DNA of 64,000 nt from Stenotrophomonas terrae (GTDB lineage: Bacteria; Pseudomonadota; Gammaproteobacteria; Xanthomonadales; Xanthomonadaceae), in assembly GCF_001431465.1 (NCBI RefSeq), contig NZ_LDJJ01000033.1, forward strand, positions 62,001-126,000. Direction: 5' to 3'. The first letter of the stretch is position 1; every line of letters starts with the position of its first letter. The position numbers and the translations under genes were made by a program. The notes below the pieces were generated by a model, which saw nothing but the letters and a program-made list of their open reading frames with translations, made no database searches and was not told where the DNA came from. Of the stretch, positions 16,515 through 25,436 are shown in pieces.

Positions 16515-19500
16515 CCGTATCTGCCTGCGAAATTGCGGGATGATCGGGGAACATTATGTCGTTTCATCTGTGATCCAATAAACGACTGTAGCTCCCGACG
16601 ACTGAAATTCGGGTTCGAAGCGATCCAACTCTCCCATTGACGATTCCATCCATTATCGTGCAAAGCAGCGTGTGTCGCGTGCGGAATTATTGATATCTGC
16701 CGATGAACGTAATCGGCTGGATCCTTGATTCCGATTGCACGCAACTGATCCATGAAATCACCATTTTTCATCATCGCTTGGGGTATGAGATGGTGCTCGC
16801 GCATCGAGCTTGGCCCATAACGGGCCCTCCACGTGGGCGTTGTGCGAGACATCCCTCCAGCTGTTTGACCATTAATTTTCTGCAGCCCAAGCGGATCGCA
16901 GAAAGTAAAAATATTTGGAGCGAAATCGTATACGTTTTCGCTTGGCGCCAAGCCCAGCGGATCTTGCGTGACAAACGACTCAATAAAACAATCGAAATAC
17001 CTGAACCGATTATATCGCAGGCCAGTCTCCTCATCTTGGTACTGTCCTTGAAGCCTAATGGAGACTTCGACAAGCGATTCCGCGACGCGTTGACCATTGT
17101 TACTCCAAACATTCCTTCCCAATGCGTCAACTAGATGAATCGGACACCCATTCACATCGTTCGAGAAGAAGAGCAGTCGACGCTCAGCCTCCATCGATAT
17201 TTCTAATAGGTTCCCGAACTTATTCCCCTCGACCTCTGCGACCTGCGCACCGCCAGTAAAGCCCACCACTTCACTTCCTTCGAAGGCCTGCCGATCTCTA
17301 GGAGCGACCGTCGTTCCGAGCGTTATCGAACCAAGCGAGCCAAGACCAGCTAGGCCATTCTGTGCTGCAAAGTTAACTTGCCCGCTCCCATGTATGGCCG
17401 GCGCTTCCTCGCAGGCATTCAAGCGCACATTCTTCCCTTGTAGCCCATGAGACCGTTCAACACTCTGATAACAAGCTAAACAAAAACTGTGGATTGCGAC
17501 AAAGGGAACATAGCTCTCATCCTTGTATACGTACTCCCGCAGCCCGTCATACAACGCCGCCAACTTTTTTTGCCGCGCCTTGACCTCAACCAAGTTCGCA
17601 ACATTCCCCACCCAAACCGGCGCCGCTTCATCAGCGTCATTCGCCTGCTGCACTTCACCCAGCAACGCATCGCCGTCCCAGAAGAACCACGTCGTCTGCG
17701 TCGGGTTGCGCTTGAACACTCTTCGGCCTAGCGGGTCGTAGCCGTAGTGCGTGGTTTGCCCATTTCGCCGGCTTTCCGCCAAGCGATGATTAGCATCCCA
17801 GATCAGGGTCAGATCATCAGGAGCGTCGCCGTGCGGTGCGCCTTTGCGTATCAGGTCGCCTGCCCGGTCAAAGACGTAGTGCACGCCTTGATAGGTACCT
17901 TCGCGCGTCCAGGTGACCAGCTCATCGTTGTCGCCGCCCACCACCTTGCGTGCCTGCACCTGCTTGATCTCGGTGCGCAGGCGGTCGCCCGCTGGGTCAT
18001 TGAAGAAGCGTTCTATCTTGCCCTTCGGGTCGGTGTGCTGCAGCAGCCGACCAATGGCGTCGTAGCGGTATTCGTCCACGCCCTGGCCGCTGTCACTGCG
18101 TCGGGTCAGGTTGCCGCTGCGATCATAGTCGTAGCGGGTTTCAAACAGCGGCGCGGCGTCCTTCAGGATCGATTGCGAGGTCAGCAGGTTGCGGCTGTCA
18201 TAGCTGAAGTTGCGCTGCAGATGCGGACTCAGGGTTTCCTGCGTGGTCCGCCCCAGTGCATCGCGCTGCATCAGAATGGGAGACTCATCGTTGATCGCTA
18301 TCGACACCGCCTGATCACGCAGGTCGTAACCGATGGCCAGGTGATTGCCTGCAGAGGTCTCTCGTGACACCCGGTTGCCCACCTCGTCGTAGCCGTAACC
18401 GACGCGGAAGCCATCCTGCAGCTCTTCCAACAATTGCCCGACCGGGTCGTAGCGACGTTTGACCGTACGCGATGGATTGCGCATTTCCACCAACTGACCG
18501 AGCTTGTCGTAAACAAAGTGCTCCTGCAGTTGCTGCCCGGGATGGCGCACGTCCGGCAAGGTCTTGCGGGTGATTCGCCCCATCTTGTCGGTGTTGAAAG
18601 CCACCTTCTGGCCGAGCGGATCGACCGTGGTGGTCAAGCGCCCGGCTGCGTCATAGCCATAGCGTCGTGCCTGGCCCCAATAGTCAACTTCCTCGACGAT
18701 GCGACCAAGCGGATCACGCAGCAGCTGATAGGTTTCACCGCGCTGATTGATGACGGCGATCAGCTGCTCTTCGCTGTCATAGCGGTATTCAACCGCATGG
18801 CCATCGGCCTGCAGGCGGCGGCCGATCTGGCCAATGCCGACATATTCCAGCCGGGTCTGCGCGCCAGCTTCGTCGGTGTAGCGGACAAGCTGATCTTCCG
18901 CGTCGTACTCACAGCGCACGCCTGCACCATCGGGCGTCACCGTTGCCAGCAAGCGACCCTTGGGATCGTATTCATAGCGACTGACCTGGCCCAGCGGATC
19001 TACCTGCCGCAGCAGATTGCCCAGCGCATCCTGCTCATAGCGACTCTCATGCCCCAGCGCATCGATCACCGCTGCGACAAGACCGTGACGGTCGTAGCGC
19101 AGCTGCGTGACTGCCTGCCGCGCATTGGTCTGCGCGAGCAATTGCCCGCAGGCGTCATAGTCATAACGCGTGCTTGCCGCCAGTGGATCGGTCTGCACGA
19201 CCATCAATCCGCGCCCGTCATAGGCCTGCTGCCAGGTGGCGCCATCCGGTGAGCGCAGCGCGACCATGTTGTCGTGGTCGTCGTACTCCATCTGCAAGCT
19301 GCTGCCGTCTGCCCGCGTCAGGCAGCACAGATTGCCTTGCGCGTCATACGCAAAACCGGTACGCAGCCCCTCCGGGTCGGTTACCGCCACCGTGCGGCCG
19401 AAGTCGTCGTACTCAAAGAAGGTGACGCCGTCGAGCGGATCAATCTCGCACAGCGGCAGCTGGTTCTCGTCGAACTTGATCACGCTCAGGTGGCCCAGCG

Positions 19501-20947
19501 AATCGATCACGCGGGTCTCGCGCAGCAGCGTGTCGTACTCGAAGTGGTAGTCGTACAGGCCACCGTCGCCCCAGGAGTGCACTACCCGCCCCTGCGCATC
19601 AAAAGCGTAATAGAACGACAGGCCAACCCGGTCCGTATGCTGCACCAATCGGTGCTGCGCATAGGCAAACGTGCGCGCAGCGCCGAACGCATCCATCGCA
19701 GCAACAAGATCGCCTTCATTGCTGTAGCGGTAGCTCACCAAGGGGTGCACAAGCCCGGTTGCCGGGTCGTGCATAGCCATGCGCTCAATGCGGCCGTGCC
19801 GCGCATCCACATCGATGAAACGCCCTTGCAGGCCATCGACACCACTTTCAACGATACGTACCAAGTGGCCGTCGTTGCGCTCAAAGCGCCAATAGTTACC
19901 GCTGGCATCTTCGATGCACTGCAAGGCCAGGCTTCCATGTGCCGGCAACGGCGCGATCCCTGCCGGCAGATCGCTGCCGAACACATACTGCAACCCGCCC
20001 TTGAAGCGCACCCGCAATTGCCCGCGTTGTCGCAGCAGGCGTGCACCATCGACGAAGTCCAGTATCGCCGCCGCTTCACCGTCAACCGGCGGCAGCTCGG
20101 GGAAAAAGGCGACCTGCCCCGGCCCGGACATCCATACCGAACCATCGGCCAGCACCTCCAGCTTGATGTCGGCAGGCGTCTGCCATCCCATGCCACAGGC
20201 GCCGCCGCGCTCGGCTTGCGCGGAGCTGTAACTGCGTTGCCATACAAACGGCAGGCGGCCGGGAATTTCGAAGTCCTGGTGGCTGACCACCACGCTGCCG
20301 TCACGGGTATCCACCGGCTCGGCGCGCAGGATTTTGCACTTGAGTGTGCCCGGCGGCAGGTGACCCCACTTGCCTTGCCGCCACGCCTTGAAGGCATCCA
20401 TCTTGCCCTGGAAGAATTTGCTCTTGCGCAGTTTCCCCAGGCCGGCGAAGGCCGCACGGAACGCCATCGCCGTCCACGAAATCGTCGGAGGGCCACCCAC
20501 CGTTACATTGGTGGGAATGGCGACATTCAAACCGGTCGGCAGCGACATTGCCCGCAACGGCTTCTTGGGTTTTTTCACCCGGAACGGGTTGATCATGCCG
20601 GCCAGGTTGCAATCCAGCACCGGCATGGCTAAGCGCGAGAACGGCTCGCCATCGGCTGATACCGTGCGGCTGCCCATGAATATCTCTTCGCCGTCGAACT
20701 GTGGGCCCATCGGCGCGGCCAGCGGTGGCGCCCACACGCCCAAGGGAATATGCACATCCAGGCCGCCGGTACCGGCGGTGGCGCGATGCACGCCATTGAC
20801 CTTGATCGTCGAGCCGATGAACGGGATGTAGTCGAATGGATCCAGCACCAGCCCGATATGCGGCGTGGGCAGCGGACTGGGCGGCACCGCGTACATATGG
20901 ATATCGATACCCAACTGCGGATCAAGATGCTTGGCAGCGATGCTCAT
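16502..20947 (-). CDS. rhs: T6SS Rhs toxin with PAAR-like N-terminus and HNH-like nuclease tip
   Basis: The 1481-residue protein has a PAAR-like N-terminal region (about 1-140, with metal-type P-P-S-P-L-P-T-P-H), then a helical linker. The Rhs shell with many YD repeats spans about 200-1200. The core ends at F-C-D-P-L-G-L (about 1349-1355). The variable tip (1356-1481) has R-E-H-H-L-I-P-Q (His1385/1386), H-A-T-H-A-A-L-H (His1423, 1426, 1430) and W-N-R-Q-W, a pattern like HNH/Endo VII-type 'HH...H' nucleases (DUF2380-like). DNA cleavage is inferred. The last ~1 kb, from about 17500 leftward, is clearly A/T-richer than the shell, a sign of tip exchange. It lies downstream of vgrG2 and the adaptor. 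Confidence 0.9.
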   Translation of the reverse strand: MSIAAKHLDPQLGIDIHMYAVPPSPLPTPHIGLVLDPFDYIPFIGSTIKVNGVHRATAGTGGLDVHIPLGVWAPPLAAPMGPQFDGEEIFMGSRTVSADGEPFSRLAMPVLDCNLAGMINPFRVKKPKKPLRAMSLPTGLNVAIPTNVTVGGPPTISWTAMAFRAAFAGLGKLRKSKFFQGKMDAFKAWRQGKWGHLPPGTLKCKILRAEPVDTRDGSVVVSHQDFEIPGRLPFVWQRSYSSAQAERGGACGMGWQTPADIKLEVLADGSVWMSGPGQVAFFPELPPVDGEAAAILDFVDGARLLRQRGQLRVRFKGGLQYVFGSDLPAGIAPLPAHGSLALQCIEDASGNYWRFERNDGHLVRIVESGVDGLQGRFIDVDARHGRIERMAMHDPATGLVHPLVSYRYSNEGDLVAAMDAFGAARTFAYAQHRLVQHTDRVGLSFYYAFDAQGRVVHSWGDGGLYDYHFEYDTLLRETRVIDSLGHLSVIKFDENQLPLCEIDPLDGVTFFEYDDFGRTVAVTDPEGLRTGFAYDAQGNLCCLTRADGSSLQMEYDDHDNMVALRSPDGATWQQAYDGRGLMVVQTDPLAASTRYDYDACGQLLAQTNARQAVTQLRYDRHGLVAAVIDALGHESRYEQDALGNLLRQVDPLGQVSRYEYDPKGRLLATVTPDGAGVRCEYDAEDQLVRYTDEAGAQTRLEYVGIGQIGRRLQADGHAVEYRYDSEEQLIAVINQRGETYQLLRDPLGRIVEEVDYWGQARRYGYDAAGRLTTTVDPLGQKVAFNTDKMGRITRKTLPDVRHPGQQLQEHFVYDKLGQLVEMRNPSRTVKRRYDPVGQLLEELQDGFRVGYGYDEVGNRVSRETSAGNHLAIGYDLRDQAVSIAINDESPILMQRDALGRTTQETLSPHLQRNFSYDSRNLLTSQSILKDAAPLFETRYDYDRSGNLTRRSDSGQGVDEYRYDAIGRLLQHTDPKGKIERFFNDPAGDRLRTEIKQVQARKVVGGDNDELVTWTREGTYQGVHYVFDRAGDLIRKGAPHGDAPDDLTLIWDANHRLAESRRNGQTTHYGYDPLGRRVFKRNPTQTTWFFWDGDALLGEVQQANDADEAAPVWVGNVANLVEVKARQKKLAALYDGLREYVYKDESYVPFVAIHSFCLACYQSVERSHGLQGKNVRLNACEEAPAIHGSGQVNFAAQNGLAGLGSLGSITLGTTVAPRDRQAFEGSEVVGFTGGAQVAEVEGNKFGNLLEISMEAERRLLFFSNDVNGCPIHLVDALGRNVWSNNGQRVAESLVEVSIRLQGQYQDEETGLRYNRFRYFDCFIESFVTQDPLGLAPSENVYDFAPNIFTFCDPLGLQKINGQTAGGMSRTTPTWRARYGPSSMREHHLIPQAMMKNGDFMDQLRAIGIKDPADYVHRQISIIPHATHAALHDNGWNRQWESWIASNPNFSRRELQSFIGSQMKRHNVPRSSRNFAGRYGCRK

Positions 20948-20965
20948 GGCAACACTCCTTGTTGC

Positions 20966-21097
20966 TTAGATGGCGCGCAACAGCGCACGCAGAAAGGCTT
21001 TGACCTCATCGCGATAGTCGGCACTGATCCAGGCCACCACAATGATTCCAATCACGATGGCCACAGCCATCACCGCTGTTTTCCTGCTTGGCGTCAT
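20966..21097 (-). CDS. 43-residue single-pass membrane protein between adaptor and rhs
   Basis: ATG 21097 opens a 43-codon frame: T-P-S-R-K-T at the N-terminus, a 16-19 residue hydrophobic helix (A-V-M-A-V-A-I-V-I-G-I-I-V-V-A-W-I), then a charged amphipathic tail (D-Y-R-D-E-V-K-A-F-L-R-A-L-L-R-A-I). The ATG overlaps the stop of the upstream TPR gene by ATGA, and rhs begins 18 bp downstream. A longer in-frame start at 21205 would lie entirely inside the TPR gene. No family was recognised. The tight overlap suggests a real member of the vgrG2-adaptor-rhs operon, perhaps aiding Rhs loading or membrane placement; that is a guess. Confidence 0.6.
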   Translation of the reverse strand: MTPSRKTAVMAVAIVIGIIVVAWISADYRDEVKAFLRALLRAI

Positions 21098-22713
21098 GCC
21101 AGTGCTGCTCCTGCCGTTGTTGGGGATGTAGTGCGCGCCGCGCTTGCTGCCTGCAGCAGCTCGGAGGGGTCCGGCAAGGGCTGCATCGCTGGAGGCTCGC
21201 TCCATACCGGGATCTCATGATCCAGGGGATGCTCAATGGCCGGAATGCCGTTCCAACCTGGATCGAGAAAATCGCGGCCCACGGCGACGATCTTGCGGAA
21301 GAACTCGTCGCCGGCCTGGATCAGCCGCTCGCGCTCCTGCTGCGCGCGGTGGAAGCCCTGCTCCAGCGCGGCATCCAACTGCCGCTCGACGGCATCGAGC
21401 GCCGATCGTGCAGGCCGCGGCCCCAGCGCCGTGGCGCTGCTCTCAGCATCACCGAATACGCGCGTGCTGGCTTGCACATACTCCGCCGCGACGTCCTGCA
21501 ACTTCTGGCAACGACGTGCGTCCTGCAACAACAGCAGATCCCACAGCGCCTGCGGCAGCGTTGTGGTTTTGCGGTCCGCCGGCGACAAGGGCTTGGCAAT
21601 GCGAATGGCTTCCAGCAACTGCGTGCGTGCCACTTCCCGGTTGCCTGCCTGCAGCTGGCACCAACCGGCCATGCGTTGCCCCTCCAACTGGAACATGGGG
21701 TGCGGGATGGCCGCTGCCGAAGCCGATGCCTGCAGATAGGTCTGCGCGGCGCGCTCGGGCTGTTTGGCGGTCAACCAGCAACCCGCTTCGCCAAACCAGC
21801 TCTGCATCACCAGATCAGCACCGGCAGCGTTTCCGCCCAGCCTTGCGCTCTCAGCCGCAGTGCGTGCACCGCGGTAGGCAGTGATCGCCTGCGCGTGGTC
21901 ACCGTGCTTGAGCCAGGCACCGGCCACCATCATCTGCACCACCGACTGCTGGTCGTGCCAACCATTGCGTGTGGCAAGGGCCTGCGCACGTTCGGCACGT
22001 GTCACCACCTGCGCAGGGCTGCCACGCTCGATCAGCAACATCAGGTCGGCCAGCAGCTGCCGGTACAACACTTCTGGTCCACGCCCCGTGGATTGCGCCG
22101 CGGTGTCGCGCGCAATGCCGAACATGTCGACGTCTGCACCAATCAACGCAGCTACGCCTGCGTGTTTTTCCAACAAGGGCTGCCAGCGTGGATCTTCCTG
22201 GGTGTCTACCAATACCAAGCGCAAATTCGCGTTCGGGCCAGCGTTCAATGCGGCCGAGACCCAACGCTCAAAGCCATCGCCGGGAAAATAGCGCTCGGGC
22301 TCCAGCACCGCCGCCATCAAGCGCAGATGCGCGCCGTGATGTTCGGCGAAGCTCTCCAGTACCTCGATCACACCTGCCGCGGAGTCCGGATGGGTTTCGT
22401 TGGGGCCACGCCAGCCCAGCGTTACGCCCTGCTCGCGCAGTTCATCCTGGCTGCCGAGGTAGCGCTCCAGCAGATCCTGCTTGATCTGCCGGCTGTAGCG
22501 GAAACCAAGCTCGTAGCGGGTGTCGATACGCAGGAAATAATCCGGCGTATCACGGCCTTCATCATGCCGCTGCATCTCGAAGAAGGCCGCCAACAGACGA
22601 CTGGCATTTGCCGGCAGGCGCCATATCAGCAGTCGCCGGGAGGGATCGGAACTTGCCTGCAGCCAAGCCTCGCGCAAGGTAGCGAGGCCGCGCAACATGG
22701 GGGTGTCCTGCAT
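21094..22713 (-). CDS. TPR-rich T6SS effector-loading protein (adaptor/chaperone candidate)
   Basis: The 539-residue cytoplasmic protein has an N-terminal part (about 1-200: L-R-E-A-W-L, R-L-L-I-W-R-L-P-A-N-A-S-R-L-L-A-A-F-F) and a helical-repeat middle (about 200-400, TPR-like: G-D-H-A-Q-A-I-T-A-Y-R-G-A-R-T-A-A). The C-terminus is Pro/Ala-rich. It sits between vgrG2 (18 bp) and the small membrane protein/rhs. That is the slot filled by DUF4123 or DUF2169 adaptors in other VgrG-Rhs operons, but it resembles neither. A role in docking Rhs on VgrG2 is inferred from position. Confidence 0.65.
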   Translation of the reverse strand: MQDTPMLRGLATLREAWLQASSDPSRRLLIWRLPANASRLLAAFFEMQRHDEGRDTPDYFLRIDTRYELGFRYSRQIKQDLLERYLGSQDELREQGVTLGWRGPNETHPDSAAGVIEVLESFAEHHGAHLRLMAAVLEPERYFPGDGFERWVSAALNAGPNANLRLVLVDTQEDPRWQPLLEKHAGVAALIGADVDMFGIARDTAAQSTGRGPEVLYRQLLADLMLLIERGSPAQVVTRAERAQALATRNGWHDQQSVVQMMVAGAWLKHGDHAQAITAYRGARTAAESARLGGNAAGADLVMQSWFGEAGCWLTAKQPERAAQTYLQASASAAAIPHPMFQLEGQRMAGWCQLQAGNREVARTQLLEAIRIAKPLSPADRKTTTLPQALWDLLLLQDARRCQKLQDVAAEYVQASTRVFGDAESSATALGPRPARSALDAVERQLDAALEQGFHRAQQERERLIQAGDEFFRKIVAVGRDFLDPGWNGIPAIEHPLDHEIPVWSEPPAMQPLPDPSELLQAASAARTTSPTTAGAALA

Positions 22714-22731
22714 GCTGAATCTCCGTTCTGC

Positions 22732-24978
22732 TTAGCAGTTGAGTTTGATCTCGCTGCCGTTGACCGAGACTCCGCTGGCGTTGATCACCACTTCCGAACC
22801 GCCGGCGCTGATCTTGATTTCGCCTGCGGTGATTTCAATGGCCGAGGATTCACCCACAGCTGCAATCAACTTCGCCGCAGACGCCAAGGTCATCTCGCCA
22901 GTGGAGAACTGCGAGTGGGTTTCAGTAACGCCCTGCTCGAACGCCCCCTCCACGCCGATGGTGCGTGAACCCTTGTTGGCATCCTCGACCGCGCCGGTCA
23001 CGCCGCGCTTGTCCAGGCCGGTGATGGTGGTCTCGCGCCCGGCAAGATATTCCTCGGTTACCTTCCCCTGCACCTGCTCCGACGAAGTCGAGGTGATGGT
23101 CTGCTTCCACGTGCCGGTGCGCTGGCTGATGTAGTTACCGGTCAACGTGGTAGTGAACGGGCCGGTGATGGTTTCGGTATAACCGGCAGCAAGAATGGTC
23201 TTGGTCTGACCGGTGTGATACGTCTCGGCCACCGCGCCGGTGACATCGGTGGTGCGCGTTCCGGTCACGGTGGAGGTATCGGTGCCGGTGACAGTAATCC
23301 CACGATTGCCGGTGACGCCGATGGTCTGGTTGCCGCCCACGGTCATGCCATGGTCAACCGTCACACTTGTGGTTTTGTTGTTGAGGATGCTCGCGGTCTG
23401 GTCGTTGAGCACGGTGGTGACCATGTCGCGCTGCGCGCGCATGTTCAGCAGCTCGCCGCCGGCGCCGTCGTGCATGGTCACTTCGTTCCAACCCGCGCCC
23501 TTCACCGTCTTCGATTTCAGACCGCTGACTTCCATGCCGAAGGGCGGCATGTTCTGTTCGTTGTAGACGCGGCCGGTGATGATCGGCCGGTCCGGGTCAC
23601 CATCGAGGAAGTCGACGATCACCTCTTGGCCGATACGCGGCGGCGACACGCCACCCATGTCGGCACCGGCCCAGGGGCTGGCGCTGCGGATCCAGCACGA
23701 GGCGTTTTCGCGCCGATCCAGCTTGCGGTCCCAGTGGAACTGCACCTTCACCCGGCCATAGGCATCGGCGTGCAGTTCTTCACCTGGCGGACCAACAACA
23801 GTAGCCGTCTGCGGCCCCGGCATGCGCGGCCAAGGGGTCTGCCGCAAGGGACGGAACGGAATGCGCCGCCGCAATACCTGCGCCTGCATCTCCACGCTGG
23901 GCAACTCGGCGCTGGAGAAATCGCTGGCGAAGTTGTTGTGTCCTTCGCGCTGCATCGACACCACGAAGAATTCACGGTCCACATCATCACGGCCGATGAA
24001 ATCCGGATGCCGATCTAGACTGAAGCAGGCGCCCGCCTCCAACTCACCGGCGTTGCCGGCACATTCAAACAACTTGGTTGGCCAACTGACTTCTTCATTG
24101 CGTACCGCCGCCAAAGCCTCACCAACACGGCTATTGGCAAAACGCGCCGCGCCGTCGTAGCGGTACTGTTCCAATGGCGGCAACAAACCCATCGGCACCT
24201 GATTGCCCTGGTTGCCATCGAGCTGCTGCTTGGGCTGTTTGAAGTCGAAGCTGCGCAATGTCTGCGCGCTCGGCCCTACCCTGCGTCGTGCGCCCCAACG
24301 GTGCAGGCCGGTACGCGCCAAGGTGCCCTGATCGGACACATAGGCAACTGCGCCCGGCTCACCGTGCACCACACTGAGCGTGGAGTCATCGCTGATGACG
24401 AGCGTATGCCCATCGTCGTCATGGACGAAGCTGTAATACAGGCCCGCGTCTTCCAGCAGGCGGCTGACGAAGGCGAAATCCGACTCGTTGTACTGCACGC
24501 AATACGACAGCGGCCGCAGCTTGCCGGTATTGAGATCGTAACGGTAGCGCGCCAGTTGCTCGTAGCCGGCAAAGACCTCCTCGATGATCTCCAGAACGTT
24601 CTTGTCCTGGAAGATGCGGCAATTGCTGGTGTAGTCGAGGAAAGCGAACCAGGGCGCAACTTCGGCGCGGTAGCTGTTGAACTGCGCCTGTTGCCCGGTG
24701 CTGGCAAACTCGCGCACGTAGCCATGCACACTGCGGCCACCAAATTCGTCGCCGAGCAGCAGACGCAAGGGCTGCCCAACCAGCTGCTTCAACTCCAGCC
24801 GTGACTGGGTCGACAACAACTCGATGTGATAGAGGAATGGCGCGGAAACCGCTTCGTTGCCGTTGAAACGTTTGACCAGGAATGTTTCCGGGGCAAGTGC
24901 GGTTTCAATACGGACCAGGCGGCGATCTTGATGCAGGCGTTGCAAGCCGCCTGCTGCTGAAAGTGATTCGGCGAACAT
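22732..24978 (-). CDS. vgrG: VgrG2 spike protein without effector extension
   Basis: The 748-residue T6SS spike has a gp27-like N-terminus (L-V-K-R-F-N-G-N-E-A-V-S, E-S-D-F-A-F-V-S-R-L-L-E-D-A-G). A gp5 OB-fold follows (G-R-V-K-V-Q-F-H-W-D-R, P-R-I-G-Q-E-V-I-V-D-F-L-D-G-D-P-D-R-P). A beta-prism has many T-V-T-G/T-I-T-G repeats (about 520-670), and a short C-terminus ends at I-K-L-N-C. Unlike VgrG1 it has no fused toxin; its cargo should be the downstream PAAR-Rhs. It is the first gene of a leftward operon with a long 5' gap, where a Clp-like site is seen. Confidence 0.96.
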   Translation of the reverse strand: MFAESLSAAGGLQRLHQDRRLVRIETALAPETFLVKRFNGNEAVSAPFLYHIELLSTQSRLELKQLVGQPLRLLLGDEFGGRSVHGYVREFASTGQQAQFNSYRAEVAPWFAFLDYTSNCRIFQDKNVLEIIEEVFAGYEQLARYRYDLNTGKLRPLSYCVQYNESDFAFVSRLLEDAGLYYSFVHDDDGHTLVISDDSTLSVVHGEPGAVAYVSDQGTLARTGLHRWGARRRVGPSAQTLRSFDFKQPKQQLDGNQGNQVPMGLLPPLEQYRYDGAARFANSRVGEALAAVRNEEVSWPTKLFECAGNAGELEAGACFSLDRHPDFIGRDDVDREFFVVSMQREGHNNFASDFSSAELPSVEMQAQVLRRRIPFRPLRQTPWPRMPGPQTATVVGPPGEELHADAYGRVKVQFHWDRKLDRRENASCWIRSASPWAGADMGGVSPPRIGQEVIVDFLDGDPDRPIITGRVYNEQNMPPFGMEVSGLKSKTVKGAGWNEVTMHDGAGGELLNMRAQRDMVTTVLNDQTASILNNKTTSVTVDHGMTVGGNQTIGVTGNRGITVTGTDTSTVTGTRTTDVTGAVAETYHTGQTKTILAAGYTETITGPFTTTLTGNYISQRTGTWKQTITSTSSEQVQGKVTEEYLAGRETTITGLDKRGVTGAVEDANKGSRTIGVEGAFEQGVTETHSQFSTGEMTLASAAKLIAAVGESSAIEITAGEIKISAGGSEVVINASGVSVNGSEIKLNC

Positions 24979-25226
24979 CGGGCGTTCCGTCGTCCCATGC
25001 AGTATCGAGAACCCGACTGTGCCATCGCTTTATGAAACGCGCCAGTTTTCTGACGCCCGTATCGGGGGATCAAAGGCTGAATTCGTAGGAAAGTATTAGT
25101 CGAGGACGAGCTTCATCACGTGGCCCTAACGCAATCACGGCGTGCACATGCAGTGAACTGCGCAAACCCTGTGTGTCGCTGGCTTCCAATCCGTGTTTGT
25201 TGTCTGGACATTCAAAACCCGTCTTT

Positions 25227-25242
25227 AGCGATGTAGATCACA
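25227..25242 (-). promoter_or_regulatory. Possible Clp (CRP-like) binding site upstream of vgrG2
   Basis: On the minus strand the sequence is TGTGA-TCTACA-TCGCT. It matches TGTGA-N6-TCACA at all five left and three of five right half-site bases. It lies about 250 bp upstream of vgrG2. Clp is the xanthomonad CRP homologue. A single degenerate match in 64 kb can occur by chance, so this is only a candidate. Confidence 0.3.
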
Positions 25243-25317
25243 CAAAGCCGCGGGGGAATCCAGCTGGCGAGATCGGTCTCGCGCTATTGAAGGCGCACCT
25301 GTAGAAGGCGGCTCTAT

Positions 25318-25412
25318 GTAGCCCGGGTAAGCGAAGCGCACCCGGGAGCAGGAATCCAGAACGTGGCGACGGATCTGCGGGGAGTCCCCTGCCGAGCATG
25401 GCTCGGCACTAC
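25318..25412. repeat. Two palindromic intergenic repeat units
   Basis: One unit at 25318-25346 is of the AGCCCGGGTAAGCG...CACCCGGG family. The other at 25389-25412 is of the GCCGAGCATGGCTCGGC family. Both types recur further right in this window and are typical REP-like elements of Stenotrophomonas/Xanthomonas. Confidence 0.75.
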
Positions 25413-25436
25413 AGGCGGTGCGCGCGGCCGCCCATG

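Larger units (their letters stand above)
24979..25436. other. 458-bp gap between vgrG2 and recJ: upstream region of the vgrG2 operon and T6SS locus boundary
   Basis: No credible gene was seen. From 24979 to about 25260 the DNA is the 5' region of vgrG2 and includes a CRP/Clp-like palindrome. From 25318 to 25412 it holds two palindromic repeat units of families found throughout the right half of the window. recJ ends at 25437. This is the border between the T6SS island and the conserved recJ-rpfE-greA block. Confidence 0.6.

Noticed and set aside
21088-22968. 626-codon open frame on the plus strand opposite the TPR protein
   Set aside because: The minus-strand gene fits the vgrG2-rhs operon with an 18-bp gap and ATGA overlap; the plus frame crosses into vgrG2 and lacks domain character.
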